A stretch of 64,000 bases of DNA from Cenococcum geophilum 1.58 (Eukaryota > Ascomycota > Dothideomycetes > Gloniales > Gloniaceae), in contig KV748182.1 in assembly GCA_001692895.1 (NCBI GenBank), positions 2,298,341 through 2,362,340 of the forward strand, read 5' to 3'. Numbering within the stretch: the first letter of the stretch is position 1; each line of letters begins with the position of its first letter. A program made the translations under genes and the position numbers. The notes beneath the pieces are model-generated. The model was not told the origin of the DNA, searched no databases, and saw only the letters and a program-made list of their open reading frames with translations. Below, piece after piece: positions 10,701 to 21,020 of the stretch.

Positions 10701-12240
10701 TCTCTAGCTTCTAGTACTGGCGAGTATAGTTAAAAGGGACCCCTAAGCCTATTTAGGTAGTTTCCGATTATAAGGCCTTAGAATATTTTATAATAATAAA
10801 GGCCCTTACGGCACGGTAGGCGCGCTAGGCAGATACCCTATCTTAGTTTAACTTCCTAATTATATATAGGCTAGGCGCCACTAACTATATAAATATACTT
10901 ATAAGACGCGAACAAGACCTAGACAAATAGGTAGCCGTAAAGACCTTATTATAGAGCTAGATGCTACTACAGCTAGAGTACCTTAACCCTTAGATATAGG
11001 CAGAACTAAGTATAGGATCTTTAGAAGCCAAGATATACCCTATAAACTCTACAAAACTTAACCTTATTAATAAACTACTGTAGGCAAACTATATGGCCCC
11101 TTTTTTATAAGAGTACCGTAAAAAGGCGAAGGACACTACTAGCTTATGGTCCCTTAAAAATGGACTACTTAAGTATTAGGCACGGCTAGTAATAGTAGAG
11201 AAATAGAATTTATAGACTTAACTTATCGCTAAAGTATATAACCAGGTCTCTATGGCCTATCCTAAAAAAAAAAGACCTATAAGATTATAAGTAACCGTTA
11301 CTACTGGCCTAGAATAGCTATAAATATTAACCGTTACGTATAGAACTGCAACAGTTGCTATAGGTTTATGGTTCCACGAGATAAGACCCTAGGACTATTA
11401 AAACCCCTTCTAATACTAGAACGCCCTTAGCAGTATATCTTTATAGATTCTTATAAACTGCCTTTAGACTATAACGGATATAATATAGTTATAATTTTAG
11501 TTAACCGCTTTAGCAAGCGCCCGTTCTTAATTCCCTATTATAAAAATATTATTACTAAAGAGGCGGCCTAACTATATATCCACTATATCTACTAAATTTA
11601 TAGACTACTAGATACTATTATCTCTAATTACAGGCTATAGTTTATATTAGCCTTTTAGAATAAGTTTACCTAAATCCTAGGCATTAAGCTAAAGCTTTTT
11701 ATAGTATATTACCCCTAAATAGACGGTTAGACAGAGATTGTAAACTAATACCTAGATTAGAGGCTCCGGCCCTTTATTAACTACTTTTAAGATAACTAGG
11801 CTAAACTGCTACCCCTTATAGACTATACCTAGGCAACTCTACCCTACAACTCTACTAAATTTGCCCCTATTTAACTAGAAATAGGCTACTTACCCTATAC
11901 TAGCTTTAACTAGGAAAGACTAAAAGAACTTTAAACTATATGTAAAAAACTATCTTATAAGGAAGCCTAGATAGTAGCCCACGTAAATCTAAAAAAGGCT
12001 TAAAAATTAATAAAATAGCAAATAAATAAGTATAGGCGCGAGCCTAACTTTACTATAGGTAATATAGTCTAGGTTATAATAAAGAACTAGAAGATAGAAC
12101 AACTTAGCTATAAGCTAGACTATTAAATAGTAGGACTATATAAGGTCCTTAAGAAGAGGGGACAAGTAAATAGAGTGCTAGTATAATAAAGATAAGAACG
12201 CCCTATAGGAGTAATACGGATATATAAAGCCTAAGGGCAG
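7701..12240 (+). pseudogene. gypsy-1 pol (protease, RT, RNase H, integrase), split by a MITE
   Basis: Protease-like block around 7900-8200 (TLIDN, then FLIIDLGSYNIILGRK). RT from about 8880: GFIKPSQAPFNSPIFF, LRFYINYYKLN, FIKLNIR, FRTYYGIYKYKVLHF, and the active site YLNN at 9364-9375 where both catalytic Asp codons of YLDD have become Asn. After the MITE the RT resumes at 10188 (ANIKKLEFSVKCIKYLGFII). RNase H blocks follow (about 10540-10800), then integrase to about 12000 and a C-terminal tail. An uninterrupted 75-codon piece (9208-9435) is just a stretch without RIP stops. Nonfunctional. Confidence 0.9.
9449..10187. mobile_element. 739-bp AT-rich MITE with duplicated GTGCACG end motifs, inside gypsy-1 RT
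   Basis: The ends are inverted: GTTTGGGCC at the left and the reverse complement GTCTGGGCC at the right. Each end carries two copies of a GTGCACG-containing motif (left about 9461-9485, right about 10151-10180), followed inwards by ACCAAA-rich sequence. The interior is very AT-rich with no frame. Flanks CCGTAAGC (9441-9448) and TTCTAAGG (10188-10195) can be read as a diverged 8-bp target duplication; taking the element and one copy out gives an uninterrupted RT frame (R-L-R-K-A-S-L). An 8-bp duplication suggests hAT-like mobilisation, which is inference. Confidence 0.75.
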
Positions 12241-12248
12241 GCTTTACT

Positions 12249-12263
12249 AAAGGGGGGGGGTAA
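12249..12263 (+). other. gypsy-1 polypurine tract
   Basis: AAAGGGGGGGGG followed by TAA directly before the 3' LTR; primes plus-strand DNA synthesis in LTR retrotransposons. Confidence 0.85.
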
Positions 12264-12517
12264 TATTATGGCACTAACAGAAAATAGTAGAACTTAGTTA
12301 GCAGAACTTAGCAGAACTTTACACTAGTAAGTTGCTATAGATTACCGCATATTATGGTTACGTAACGCGAAGATCTTATAAAATATTAAGCGGCGCTACT
12401 CTTCTTCTTCTCCTTTTCTTTTCCTAGCTTTAGATTCTTGTTTATAGACAATCTAATTATATAGGCTTACGCGTCCCTTATACCGTGCTCGTGTCTTGAT
12501 TAACTAAGTCGCTAACA
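12264..12517 (+). repeat. gypsy-1 3' LTR
   Basis: Same length as the 5' LTR, with mostly C-to-T and G-to-A differences from it. Ends ...GCTAACA and is followed by the target duplication TTAAT. Confidence 0.95.
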
Positions 12518-12681
12518 TTAATACTAAAACCCTCTTTTACGCCCTAAAAGGATCTACTAAATATGAACGTTGTGTTATATATGGCCTTTATTTTAAGTAT
12601 AGAAGTAATACTTATATTTTAAGTTACTACTTTATCCCACTACCCTAAACGTATATCCCTTATATAAATAGGGTGGTATTT
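12518..12681 (+). pseudogene. copia-1 gag, 3' part with degraded zinc knuckle
   Basis: Continuation of the copia-1 gag after gypsy-1. The frame reads C-V-I-Y-G-L-Y-F-K-Y-R-S-N-T-Y, which with C-to-T changes allowed at the Tyr positions is a Cys/His knuckle (about 12570-12615). The frame passes VVFK at 12673-12684 and runs into the Crypton. Confidence 0.55.
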
Positions 12682-12902
12682 AAGGCCCGGCTGATTGTCG
12701 GTCAGCGAAAAAATCATATGTTCAGCCAGCTACCTGGCATATATTCGCGTATATCCATAGCGCCACTAGCGCTAAGCTGTAGACATAGCGTATTAAGGGC
12801 CGCCCGCTAATTAAACCGCTGATCGACGCCGACCGTAGGGTAATTAGGGCCATTAGGGCCCCAATTATATATAAAAAAGTCCTCCCTGCCTAATCCTCAA
12901 TC

Positions 12903-13097
12903 GTGGCAGCACGTCTGCTATTATACCTACTATATAAGATGGCGCTGACTAACCGCGTAGAGATTAATATCGCCAATAATGCCGAATTACGCGCTAACGC
13001 GCAGTATGTCCTTGCCCTTACGCGTGCCGCAAGGCCTAAGAATATATCTTTAGCGTACGATCTAAAGCAGAAGGAGTTTAAAGTAAGAAGGGTATAA
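12903..13097 (+). CDS. Undamaged N-terminal part of Crypton recombinase, 64 codons
   Basis: Reads MAARLLLYLLYKMALTNRV onwards; the likely functional start could also be the second Met, at residue 13. The C-terminal part (ARPKNISLAYDLKQKEFKV) matches the N-terminal segment of fungal Crypton/Ndc10-like proteins, in which a sequence of the type NT-LAY-P-K-EF precedes the DNA-binding region. The frame ends at TAA 13095-13097 just before a C-rich run, and coding resemblance resumes about 90 bp downstream, so it is either an exon or a frame broken by an indel. It lacks the catalytic domain and is not functional alone. Confidence 0.6.
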   Translation: MAARLLLYLLYKMALTNRVEINIANNAELRANAQYVLALTRAARPKNISLAYDLKQKEFKVRRV

Positions 13098-13159
13098 TAA
13101 CCCCCCCCCTCCCCTTCTCCCTTTTCTTCCCCTAAAAGCGTCGCGCCCTATAGTTAACG

Positions 13160-14690
13160 CGTTATCCGGCTCTAGGCCTTCTATAAACGGAAGCAGTACT
13201 ATAATAGTAATACCGTTATAGAGAATAAGCTACTTTTCTTTCTTATTAAGGAGGTTATAGGCTAGCCCTTAAAAGGGAAGAGCCGTAAAGCTAACAGTAA
13301 TATATCCTAAGAGGAGACGCGGCTCTTATAGCGGTTAGTTTACGGCAATATTACCGCTTTAATAGACCTCTATTAGATATAGAAAGCTATAGGAATAAAT
13401 AGCCACCCGTCTCCGCGGAAAAATAGCGTTAAAAAGTACCTAAAGATGATATAGTAAAGGGATGCGTAGTATAAGAAAGAGCAGTTCGCTAACAAGCGCA
13501 GAGATACTTTTCTTAACGGCTATACTAAGGATAAGTTTTAGGGCGTCTACCGCGAGCTCTAGGCTAGGGGCGTCGTCTTATCCCTAGAGTGCTACTTCTA
13601 TACACTTATTAATATCCTACTAGGCTACTATATACTTACCCACGGCGGCAATAAACGGTCCCCTAAGATCTTAAATCTATTTACTTTTAAGTTTAAGGGT
13701 AAAGGACCTACGCGCTATATGCCCTTAATATTTACTATACGCGTAGGTAAGTAGAACCAGTATAGCCGCCTTAAGACTATTAAGGCCCTATAGAACAGGA
13801 GGACACTCGTTTATATACTTAGCGGGCTAGCTTTCTATTTCCTATACCGCTGGGATCTTAGTACTAAGCCGTTTCCAGACTTTAGTAGGCGCTTAGTATA
13901 GTATAATATACGCCTAATTAAGAGTAGTATTAAGGACTGTAAGGCGGCCCTCTTATATAACTTATAGTAAGATTAGGTTATAAAGGCCTTCTAGTATATT
14001 AGCGTCTTCTTAAAAAAGAAAACGCATATTAGGCGGAGCGCTAGCACTAAAACGGCGGAGCTAAAGGGGGTTAGTAAGGACTAGATTTAACGCGCTAGAA
14101 GGTAAAATTAGAAGTAGATAGTGGGCTATTACTTAAACTCTCTCCTGCGAGAGTTTATAAGGTTAATAGTAAAACACCCCTTATAAATAGGCTGCCTTAA
14201 AATCCGCCGTGTGGGTATTACGCCGCCTAATATACTGCTATTAATAATATAGCCTAAACTGGATAAATAGAAGGGCCGTTTTGGCCTATAGCTATACTAG
14301 ATTAATAACCTCGCCGCTATAGGGGTTATAAACCTTCTCTTTTACCTCCGTAAGGTTATTTTATAGAACTTAGTAGCCTTCTATAAGATATTCCTAAGCT
14401 ATCCAGTATAGAGCTACCCTATTTTTTAGTATAAGGTATATAAAACCTTTGCGCGGAATCTAGAGCCCTACCTATAGGAAGAAAATGGGAGCCTAAACTA
14501 GCTATTAATTCTCTACTAGGCTATACTACTCCTTACTAACTAATTAAAGGCTCTACTAAAGATGCTTTAAATAAGTGTGGATAGTGCAAGCTAGGTTATT
14601 TAGGTGGCGAGGAAGGCTGCTAGATAAAGCACGCCTATTTAAGACCCGAATAGTAGAGACCTAAAGAAAAACGGCCTCTACGCTTAGGTA
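13160..14690 (+). pseudogene. Crypton tyrosine recombinase body (Ndc10/GCR1_C-like), RIP-degraded
   Basis: Fungal Crypton recombinases share the Ndc10 fold (domain II) and a GCR1_C-like tail. Visible blocks in order: SHPSPRKNSVKKYLKMI (about 13405-13450), GGNKRSPKILNLFTFKFKGK (about 13640-13700), the hallmark GLAFYFLYRWDLSTKPFPDF at 13825-13884, a degraded RRxGRWN block (about 14090-14110), then ITPPNILLLII, LAAIGVINLLFYLRKVIL (about 14310-14365) and FLSYPV with FARNLEPYL (about 14390-14475). Loss is almost entirely through TAA/TAG. The Arg of the RRxGRWN block belongs to the catalytic region in the family. Frame remains open past 14560 to about 14690. Confidence 0.8.
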
Positions 14691-14713
14691 ATAGAGTAGC
14701 CTTAAATATAAAT

Positions 14714-17700
14714 AAGGCCTCTAAGGGGATATCTAATCGCCTATCTTAAGCTATAAATTTAGTAACTAGATTGATCTTTACTACGTAGGTTATTAGGCTA
14801 GTAGCTATAGCTTTAGGAACAAATATTAAGGACTCCTAAATAGCTAATAGCTGCTTAATTATTTATATATATAACAACATTAAGAGGTTTGTGTAGTATA
14901 AGGAAATTAAACCTCTTTAAATCTAGACGGGAGGAGGCCTAATAAAAGCCATTGGCGTTAGATTAGTTAAGCTTATAGTCGCCTAAACTAACTACTTAGC
15001 CTATATAATTATATTTACTAAAGTATATTACTGTCCTAACTTCTTTATAAATATTGTTTCGCTTAGTATTCTACAAGTAAAGGGAGCCTTTTTTAATAGT
15101 TTCTATAATATAATTAACCTCGTTAAAGATCGGGCAGAAATAGCCTACACCCTATATATTAACGGAATTAATACGTTTATACTGGTAGATAACCCTATAG
15201 AGGTTCCTTTTGCAATAGCTTTGGCTACCACATAATCGCGCCTTTATAAGAAATGCGTGCTTGCTAAAGCTACTATAGAGACTTAGTATAAGAGACTATA
15301 ACACCTTCCTCCTAATTAAATACGTCTCCTCGCTAGGAGTATAAAGGGGATTATAGTTACTAAGGATAAGCTATTTTGCTGCGAGGACTGTTACCTTAGA
15401 AAGGCCAAGAAGTAAATATTAAGACGACCTTAATAACGTAGCAATCGCATATTTAAAAAGATGCATATTAATATAGTTAGGCTATTAAAACACGAAGGTC
15501 TCTACGGTAAAAATTACTAGGCATTATTTACTAATAACTAAATATGCTTTAAATGGATCTACTATATATTAAATAGAGGCTCCGCGGCCTCTACCTTAAA
15601 GTAGTTTGTCTATATAATTAAGACTTAAACAGGGATAACAATTGGTTGCTTCCGATTAGATAGAGCTGCTAAGTAGTTTAGTAAGGACTTAACCGACTTC
15701 TTTAAGGACAAAGGTATACTTACTAAGGTCTCTACTCTATATACTACACATTAGAATAAAATAGCAGAGAAGGCCAACCACCTAGTTAAAGAAAGGGTTA
15801 GGGTAATATTAATTAAGACTTAATTGCTACTAAAGCTCTAGCCTGAAGTCGCTAAGGCAGCCGTATATAGGCCTAATATGTTACCTATATTAGTTAATAA
15901 GGACAAAGCTCCGCCCGCTTAAGTAATAGCTTACGCCCTAGGTAATACTAACTCTATAATTATATACGCCAACTAAAAGATCTATGGCTGTCCCGCTTAT
16001 ATTTATATTAATAAAAAAGACCCTTAGCGGTAATAGGGTAATAAGTTTATTATAAGAGCTTAGAAAGGACAATTAGTAGACTATAAAAGATTATATATAT
16101 ATCGCGTTTATCTACCTTATAAGAATAGGGTTGTTTAATTAGGCAGTATTACCTTTAACGAATTAGGAACCTTTCTTACTACACCAATTAGTGAAGAAGA
16201 AGGTGGCGACGATAATATCTGCTAGATATTACTTAAGGAACTTCTTACCAAAGACACTATACTAGAGGTCTCTCGGTTACTATAGGAAGGAAGTAAGGTC
16301 TCTTAGTTACTATAAGAAGGAAGTAAGGCTGCTTGGTCACTATAGGAGGTAAATAAGGTCTCTTAGGCCTCGTAGTTAGGGGTAACTCTTAGTCGGGGGG
16401 TGCCTCTAGCAATTACGATATCGTACTATAGCTTAATTAACCTCCTCTTACTAATAACGAATAGGTAGGCCTTAACTAGTAAGAGCTACCTAATCTAGGA
16501 GGATACCTCTATTAGGAAGGGACTCCCCTAAGGGATATCTACTAAAAAGATCTAGAATAGATTTTAACTAAGTACTTAGAAAAGGACGATAAACCTATAG
16601 CAAATACTCGTACACGGTTAAAGCCACGGCTTAATTATAGTGTACTCTATAGAACTAGAAGGAAGGAGCCGGTTATAAAGGCTATCTACCTTACCCCGTT
16701 ATTCGCCTATATATTTATAAGCGCTCTATTATAGCCTTAGTAGATAAGGATAACTAAGGGACTACCTCCGGAGCTACGGAACTGGAAGGAAGCTATAAAT
16801 TTAATATTTAAGAAGGAGTGGAAGGCTGCGGTAAATAAGGAATAGGAGTCTTAAGTAGTTAATAATTTATTTAAGATCGTTAAACTTCCACTCAGAGCTA
16901 AGGCTCTACCCATTAAATAGGTCTTTATATATAAATTTAATAAGAACAACGTCCTATTTAGATAGAAAGTATAGCTAGTATTATACGGTAATAAGCAGCG
17001 CCTAGGGATTAACTATGGCGATATATTCGCAGGCGTTATTTAACCTAGTATATTTAAGCTACTAATAGCCCTAGTTGCCGTATACGATCTAAAGTATAAA
17101 TACTTAGACGTAATTACGGCCTTCCTTAATAGGAAGCTTAACTATAAGAATATCTATATTTACCTATTAGAAGGATACCGCTAGTATTAAAAGGACAGCG
17201 TTGCTCTTATAGGCCTACTACTTAAGGCTCTCTACGGTCTTAAATAGGCGCTATATCTTTGGTATAAGGAGCTTAAGAGCTTCCTTATTACCCTTAAATA
17301 TATACTAATTCTAGCTAACCTATGCGTCTTTATTAGCTAGCAAAGCGGCCAAATTATCATCGTCTACGTTAATAATCTTATCTTAATTGGACGAGATATA
17401 TGGACGATTAAACTACTTAAAGAAGTACTTAGGAATAAGTACAAAGTAAGAGACTTAGGCCCTATTGCGTATTACCTAGGTATTTAAATTATAAGGGACC
17501 GCTAAACATGGTTAATTCGACTGGTATAGGACGCCTATATTAGGAAGATCCTATATATATTCTATATAGAAGACTGCATACCAGCCTCTATACTAATTTA
17601 CCCCTCCGTAGTAGACTTTAAGCCACATAAGCCTAAGGATTAAGCTTTACTAGAGCTAGTAAAACGGTATTAATCGCTAATAGGCTCTTTACTTTATCTA

Positions 17701-18500
17701 TATAATTAGGCTTGGCCTAATATAGCTTAGGCCGTAGGAAAGCTCTATTAGTTCCTATATAACCCTATTAAACTATATATAGAATCCGCGATATAGATAC
17801 TCGCCTTCTATACAGGAACGATTGACTTAGGTTTAAAGTTTGGCTTACCCTAAGGGCAGCAGCCACCTCTAGAAGCCTTTACTAAGGCGTTAGCTACAGA
17901 CTATACTACCCCTAATTTTAATAGGGAATATAGCAGAAGCCCATAAGGTAATATACCCGACCTATAACTATACGGCTATAGCGATACAGTATTTATAGAT
18001 GCGGTTAATAGGAAGTTAACTTCTAAATATATTTATAAGCTAGCGAGTAGCCTAGTTTTATATAAGTTAAGTAAGCAGTTAATTCTTACAACCTCTACTA
18101 TAGAGGCTAAGTATATAGCAATAACGTATGCGGCTAAGGAAGCCTTATAGCTTTATTAATTGTTTACTAATTTAGGCTATACTAGAAAGGATCTACTACC
18201 AATACATTTATATGGCGATAATTAACCAGCTATTAGCCTTACTAAAAGCGACAAGTACCACGCGCGCACTAAGCACTTTAAGCTATATTGGCACTATATT
18301 TATAATAAGGTTTAAAGTGGCGTAATCTACCTATAGCATGTTCCTATAAGCAGTATAGTAGCAGACGGTCTTACGAAGCCACTGTCGATAGTTTAGTTTA
18401 GGAACTTCGTTAAGCAGCTAGGCCTTATTTAATGCGATGTAGATATTAAACCTAAGTAGGAAATTATACACAGGACGGCAAAACCTTAGAGGGTACGCTA
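14714..18500 (+). pseudogene. copia-1 pol (protease, integrase, RT, RNase H)
   Basis: Ty1/copia order on the plus strand. Protease region around 14830-14960 (KDS*IANSCLIIYIYNNIKRF, corresponding to the W-DTG-S-H block of the family, with the DTG destroyed). Pre-integrase Cys pair CEDC at about 15378-15392. Integrase about 15450-16100 with FKWIYYILN and RLDRAAK*FSKDLTDFF. RT: KYLDVITAFLNRKLNYKNIY (17098-17160), LLKALYGLK, the active site YVNN at 17365-17376 (YVDD with both Asp lost), KYKVRDLGPIAYYLGI. RNase H: STIEAKYIAITYAAKEAL, then HFKLYWHYI and ADGLTKPL (about 18090-18390). Nonfunctional. Confidence 0.9.
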
Positions 18501-18698
18501 TTTAACGATTTTAACCTATGCTCACAACTTTTAAATGGGGGATAAGAATAATGTAGAGCTTATAATAGGTAATTAACTATAGCTTAGGGAGAGGTTAAAT
18601 AGGACCTATAATACACTTAAAGGATTATAAGGTATTTCTTTTATATATTATTAAGTTTAATACTAATTTAGAAAGGATCTGCTTCTGTTTTTAGTGGA

Positions 18699-18740
18699 GT
18701 ACTAGGGGGTGTAACGATGGTTCTGGGAGAGTCCTCTATA
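18699..18740 (+). repeat. copia-1 polypurine tract and start of 3' LTR
   Basis: GGAGTACTAGGGGG at about 18696-18709 is followed by TGTAACGATGG at 18710, the expected PPT-LTR junction. The LTR is split by a MITE at 18741 and continues after 19174; its end was not located (a TATA-like TATAGGCCTATATAAAGG lies at about 19260). No 5' copy was found. Confidence 0.5.
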
Positions 18741-19174
18741 ACGCATCACACCACTAAGCTGCGCATACTAGTAAGCTGCGCACTAAAAATTACACCAAAA
18801 ATCGGAAAATTCGAACCTTAACATCTTAACAACGACTAAGTAATAAATTCTAAAAACTTAATAGGTAATAAACAGCACTTAAAAATAGAGGCTATTAAAT
18901 TCCTAAGAGCGAAACTTTTAAAATTCTTAAGATATTAAGGGAAAAGGTAAAAGAATTTGAATTTAAGGCCAAAAACCTAGTATTTTAAAAACTATAAGCT
19001 TTTAGCATTTAAAAATTTAATAACCTTTAGACCTAGGTACTATATATAATATATTAAAATTCTAGAATTTATTACCTAGTCGTTATTAAGATATTAAGGT
19101 TTAAATTTTTCGATTTTTAATATGATTTTTAGTACGCAGCTTACTGGTATACGCAGCTTAGTGGTGTAATACGT
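18741..19174. mobile_element. MITE-1: 434-bp foldback element in copia-1 3' LTR
   Basis: Terminal inverted repeats of about 105 bp: left ACGCATCACACCACTAAGCT, right arm ending ...AGCTTAGTGGTGTAATACGT. TA duplication at 18739-18740 and 19175-19176, as for Tc1/mariner-Fot1 elements. Each end has two copies of a TAAGCTGCG motif. A subterminal core ACCTTAACATCTTAACAAC is shared with MITE-3. Complementarity continues, weaker, towards the centre. No coding capacity. Differences between arms are C-to-T and G-to-A. Confidence 0.9.
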
Positions 19175-19654
19175 TATTCATTTCCTGCTTACATAAGCAG
19201 ATTCCCTTTAATTCCTTTTTAGACGACGTCCGTAAGCAATTACTTATAACTTTATAGGTATAGGCCTATATAAAGGCCTATATTCGTTATAGATAGATTC
19301 TATAAAATTATTTATTAATTTTAATATTATTTAGTTTATTAGTTTGACTAGGGGATAGTTAAGTTCTAAAGTGGTAGAAGGGACGTAGGTAACGGCCGTA
19401 TAAAAGATTTCTATTTATCTACTTAATTACAGTATTTCCTAAATCTCCTTTTTTATTTACTTTCTTAATCGTGACGCGTTAAGACGCGTTAGTTACAATA
19501 ACCTACTATAAAGATATCAGTTTAGCTCACCGCCTATTACCAAGCTAATAGCGATTTTCTATCCCAGGGATAGAAAATCCTAATTGGTCTATTTAGCAAT
19601 AGAGCTGGTAGAACTCTACACCGCCCCTAGAATTTAATAATATAGCTATATAAT
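19175..19654. other. Rest of copia-1 LTR and adjoining AT-rich DNA with a perfect palindrome
   Basis: No gene. At 19553-19579 GATTTTCTATCCC and GGGATAGAAAATC are perfect 13-bp arms around one A. The flanking AAGCTAATAGC matches the reverse complement of the copia-3 LTR around its own palindrome, so this may be a fragment of a related LTR. Confidence 0.5.
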
Positions 19655-19960
19655 AAGAAACGGATACTAAAAGCCTTAATTAATTGTATGGGTATAGAGC
19701 TAAATATATAATGCAAAGCTAGATAAAGAGCTAGATATAGAGCCTTAATTAAATAACTGTATAGAAGCCTTAACTAATTAAACAACTATATAGAAGCCAC
19801 GACTAGTTAAAGAGTTAAATTAAGCCAGAGCCTTAATACCAGCACGTTACGTCACTAAATTGAATTAGTTAAATATTGTTAAATTAGAGCCTTCGGCCGG
19901 GCCGACCTTATTCCTTAATTAAACGATAACTAATCGTAGTATAACTATCACTGCTATCCG
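19655..19960 (+). repeat. Diverged repeat module, copy A
   Basis: Repeated AGCCTTAATTAA and ACTATATAGAAGCC-like motifs, ending in GAGCCTTCGGCCGGGCCGAC and CCTTAATTAAACGATAAC. Same order of motifs as copies B and C beyond gypsy-2. Confidence 0.5.
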
Positions 19961-20069
19961 AATTTAGTACTGCGCTAGCTATATAATAAGAACGGACACC
20001 ATAGCAAGGGACCTATATAAGGGCAGTAGTATAATATTAGAAGACGGGCACCACGGAACGGTAAAGTAG

Positions 20070-20551
20070 TATACAAAAGAGGCGCTGATAAAGATACTCC
20101 GTAAGAGATTGTATATAGGGTATAGCTAACCACGTTAAGCCTAAACTATCCTTATATAACTAAAGACGGAACTAAGCCGTATCTAGCTAAGCTAGTAAAG
20201 GACTTTATTAAGGATTATAAGGGGAGTAGGAATTAGATATATAGAAACCAGCGCTTTTCTTAGAGGTTGTCTAATAAGGGACTATATTATAGATATAAGG
20301 CTAAGGGATATATAACGGAGGTAGTTATAATAGCCGAGAAGCTGCTACTAGATAATACTAAGGACGACTTAGGTAAAGCGCAGGACTAGTAGGACAATAA
20401 TAAAGAGACTAAGGGTAGAAGATAACCCTAAGAAGGCTCTTAAGCTAGAAGAAGATTAAGGATACGCGAGTATACTACCAGCAGCGGGAATAAAGAAGCA
20501 ACTATAAAAGCCTAAGGATACACAAAAGAAGCTAAGAGTAAGGACGGTTTT
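20070..20551 (+). pseudogene. Unrecognised basic, Gln/Lys-rich frame, 5' part
   Basis: Open apart from TAA/TAG. From about 20195 it reads KLVKDFIKDYKGSRN, then NKGLYYRYKAKGYITEVVII, AEKLLLDNTKDDLGKAQD, and a strongly basic stretch with Arg, Lys and presumptive Gln. The frame is cut by gypsy-2 at 20551 and continues at 28503 in the same phase once one GTTTT is removed. It sits between modules A and B, so it may belong with them. Not a family I know; a degraded host gene or an unknown element ORF. Confidence 0.4.
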
Positions 20552-20976
20552 TGTTACGGACACTTTAAGTACAATGTTACGACTACTTAGAGAGGAGTTG
20601 GAAGAAGCTAGTTAGTTAATACAAGCACAGTCCAGGATGGAACCCGTGGAACCATATAACGAGGAATAATAAGCAGAGTTACGTGATGTGATCTATATAA
20701 TCTGTATAATCTATAAGATCTATCATAGAGCGAATAAAGTAGACAGAGCAGATAGAGTAATAACTTTCTTAGAAGTACGGTTATGTATTTAAGAACCCTT
20801 AGTCCCTACCTAGATAGTTCCTTTCTTATAGTAATTCTTAGAATATAATTAGAGTTAATCTGTTAGGCAACCACTCCACTAGTTATTATTACGTTATTAA
20901 CTTTTATACTTACATTTCCTATACACCTAGCCCATTAACGAACCTATTATAGTTCTTACTATAAGGTTCCATTACA
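20552..20976 (+). repeat. gypsy-2 5' LTR
   Basis: Starts TGTTACGGACACTTTAAG, ends GGTTCCATTACA. Its outer part to about 20690 keeps G/C where the 3' LTR has A/T, while its inner part is the more mutated copy. Confidence 0.95.
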
Positions 20977-21020
20977 CAATCACTACCTAGTTACAGTATT
21001 AATATAAGAAGTTAAATAAC

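Larger units (their letters stand above)
6180..12517 (+). mobile_element. gypsy-1: complete but degraded Ty3/gypsy LTR retrotransposon
   Basis: Two 254-bp LTRs (6180-6433 and 12264-12517) enclose gag and pol on the plus strand. A 5-bp target duplication TTAAT is present at 6175-6179 and 12518-12522. The polypurine tract AAAGGGGGGGGG lies just before the 3' LTR. Order is gag with zinc knuckle, protease, RT, RNase H, integrase. A 739-bp MITE sits inside the RT. The element landed in copia-1 gag, so it is younger than copia-1. All frames carry RIP stops, so it cannot be autonomous now. Confidence 0.95.
12682..14713 (+). mobile_element. Crypton-type tyrosine-recombinase element inside copia-1
   Basis: About 2.03 kb with no terminal inverted repeats or LTRs, one gene on the plus strand. 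The direct repeat TAAGGCC occurs at 12681-12687 and 14713-14719; joining the flanks at it fuses copia-1 gag (F-K-A) to the downstream copia-1 frame (K-A-S-K-G) in frame, which supports these limits. Cryptons move by a tyrosine recombinase rather than by transposase or RT. The first ~400 bp are little mutated, the rest heavily. Confidence 0.6.

Noticed and set aside
14565-14640. Apparent second gag zinc knuckle (K-C-G-*-C-K) after the Crypton
   Set aside because: In another phase the Crypton C-terminal frame (LKALLKML, then SVDSAS) continues through this stretch, which explains it better; the Cys spacing is not a standard knuckle.
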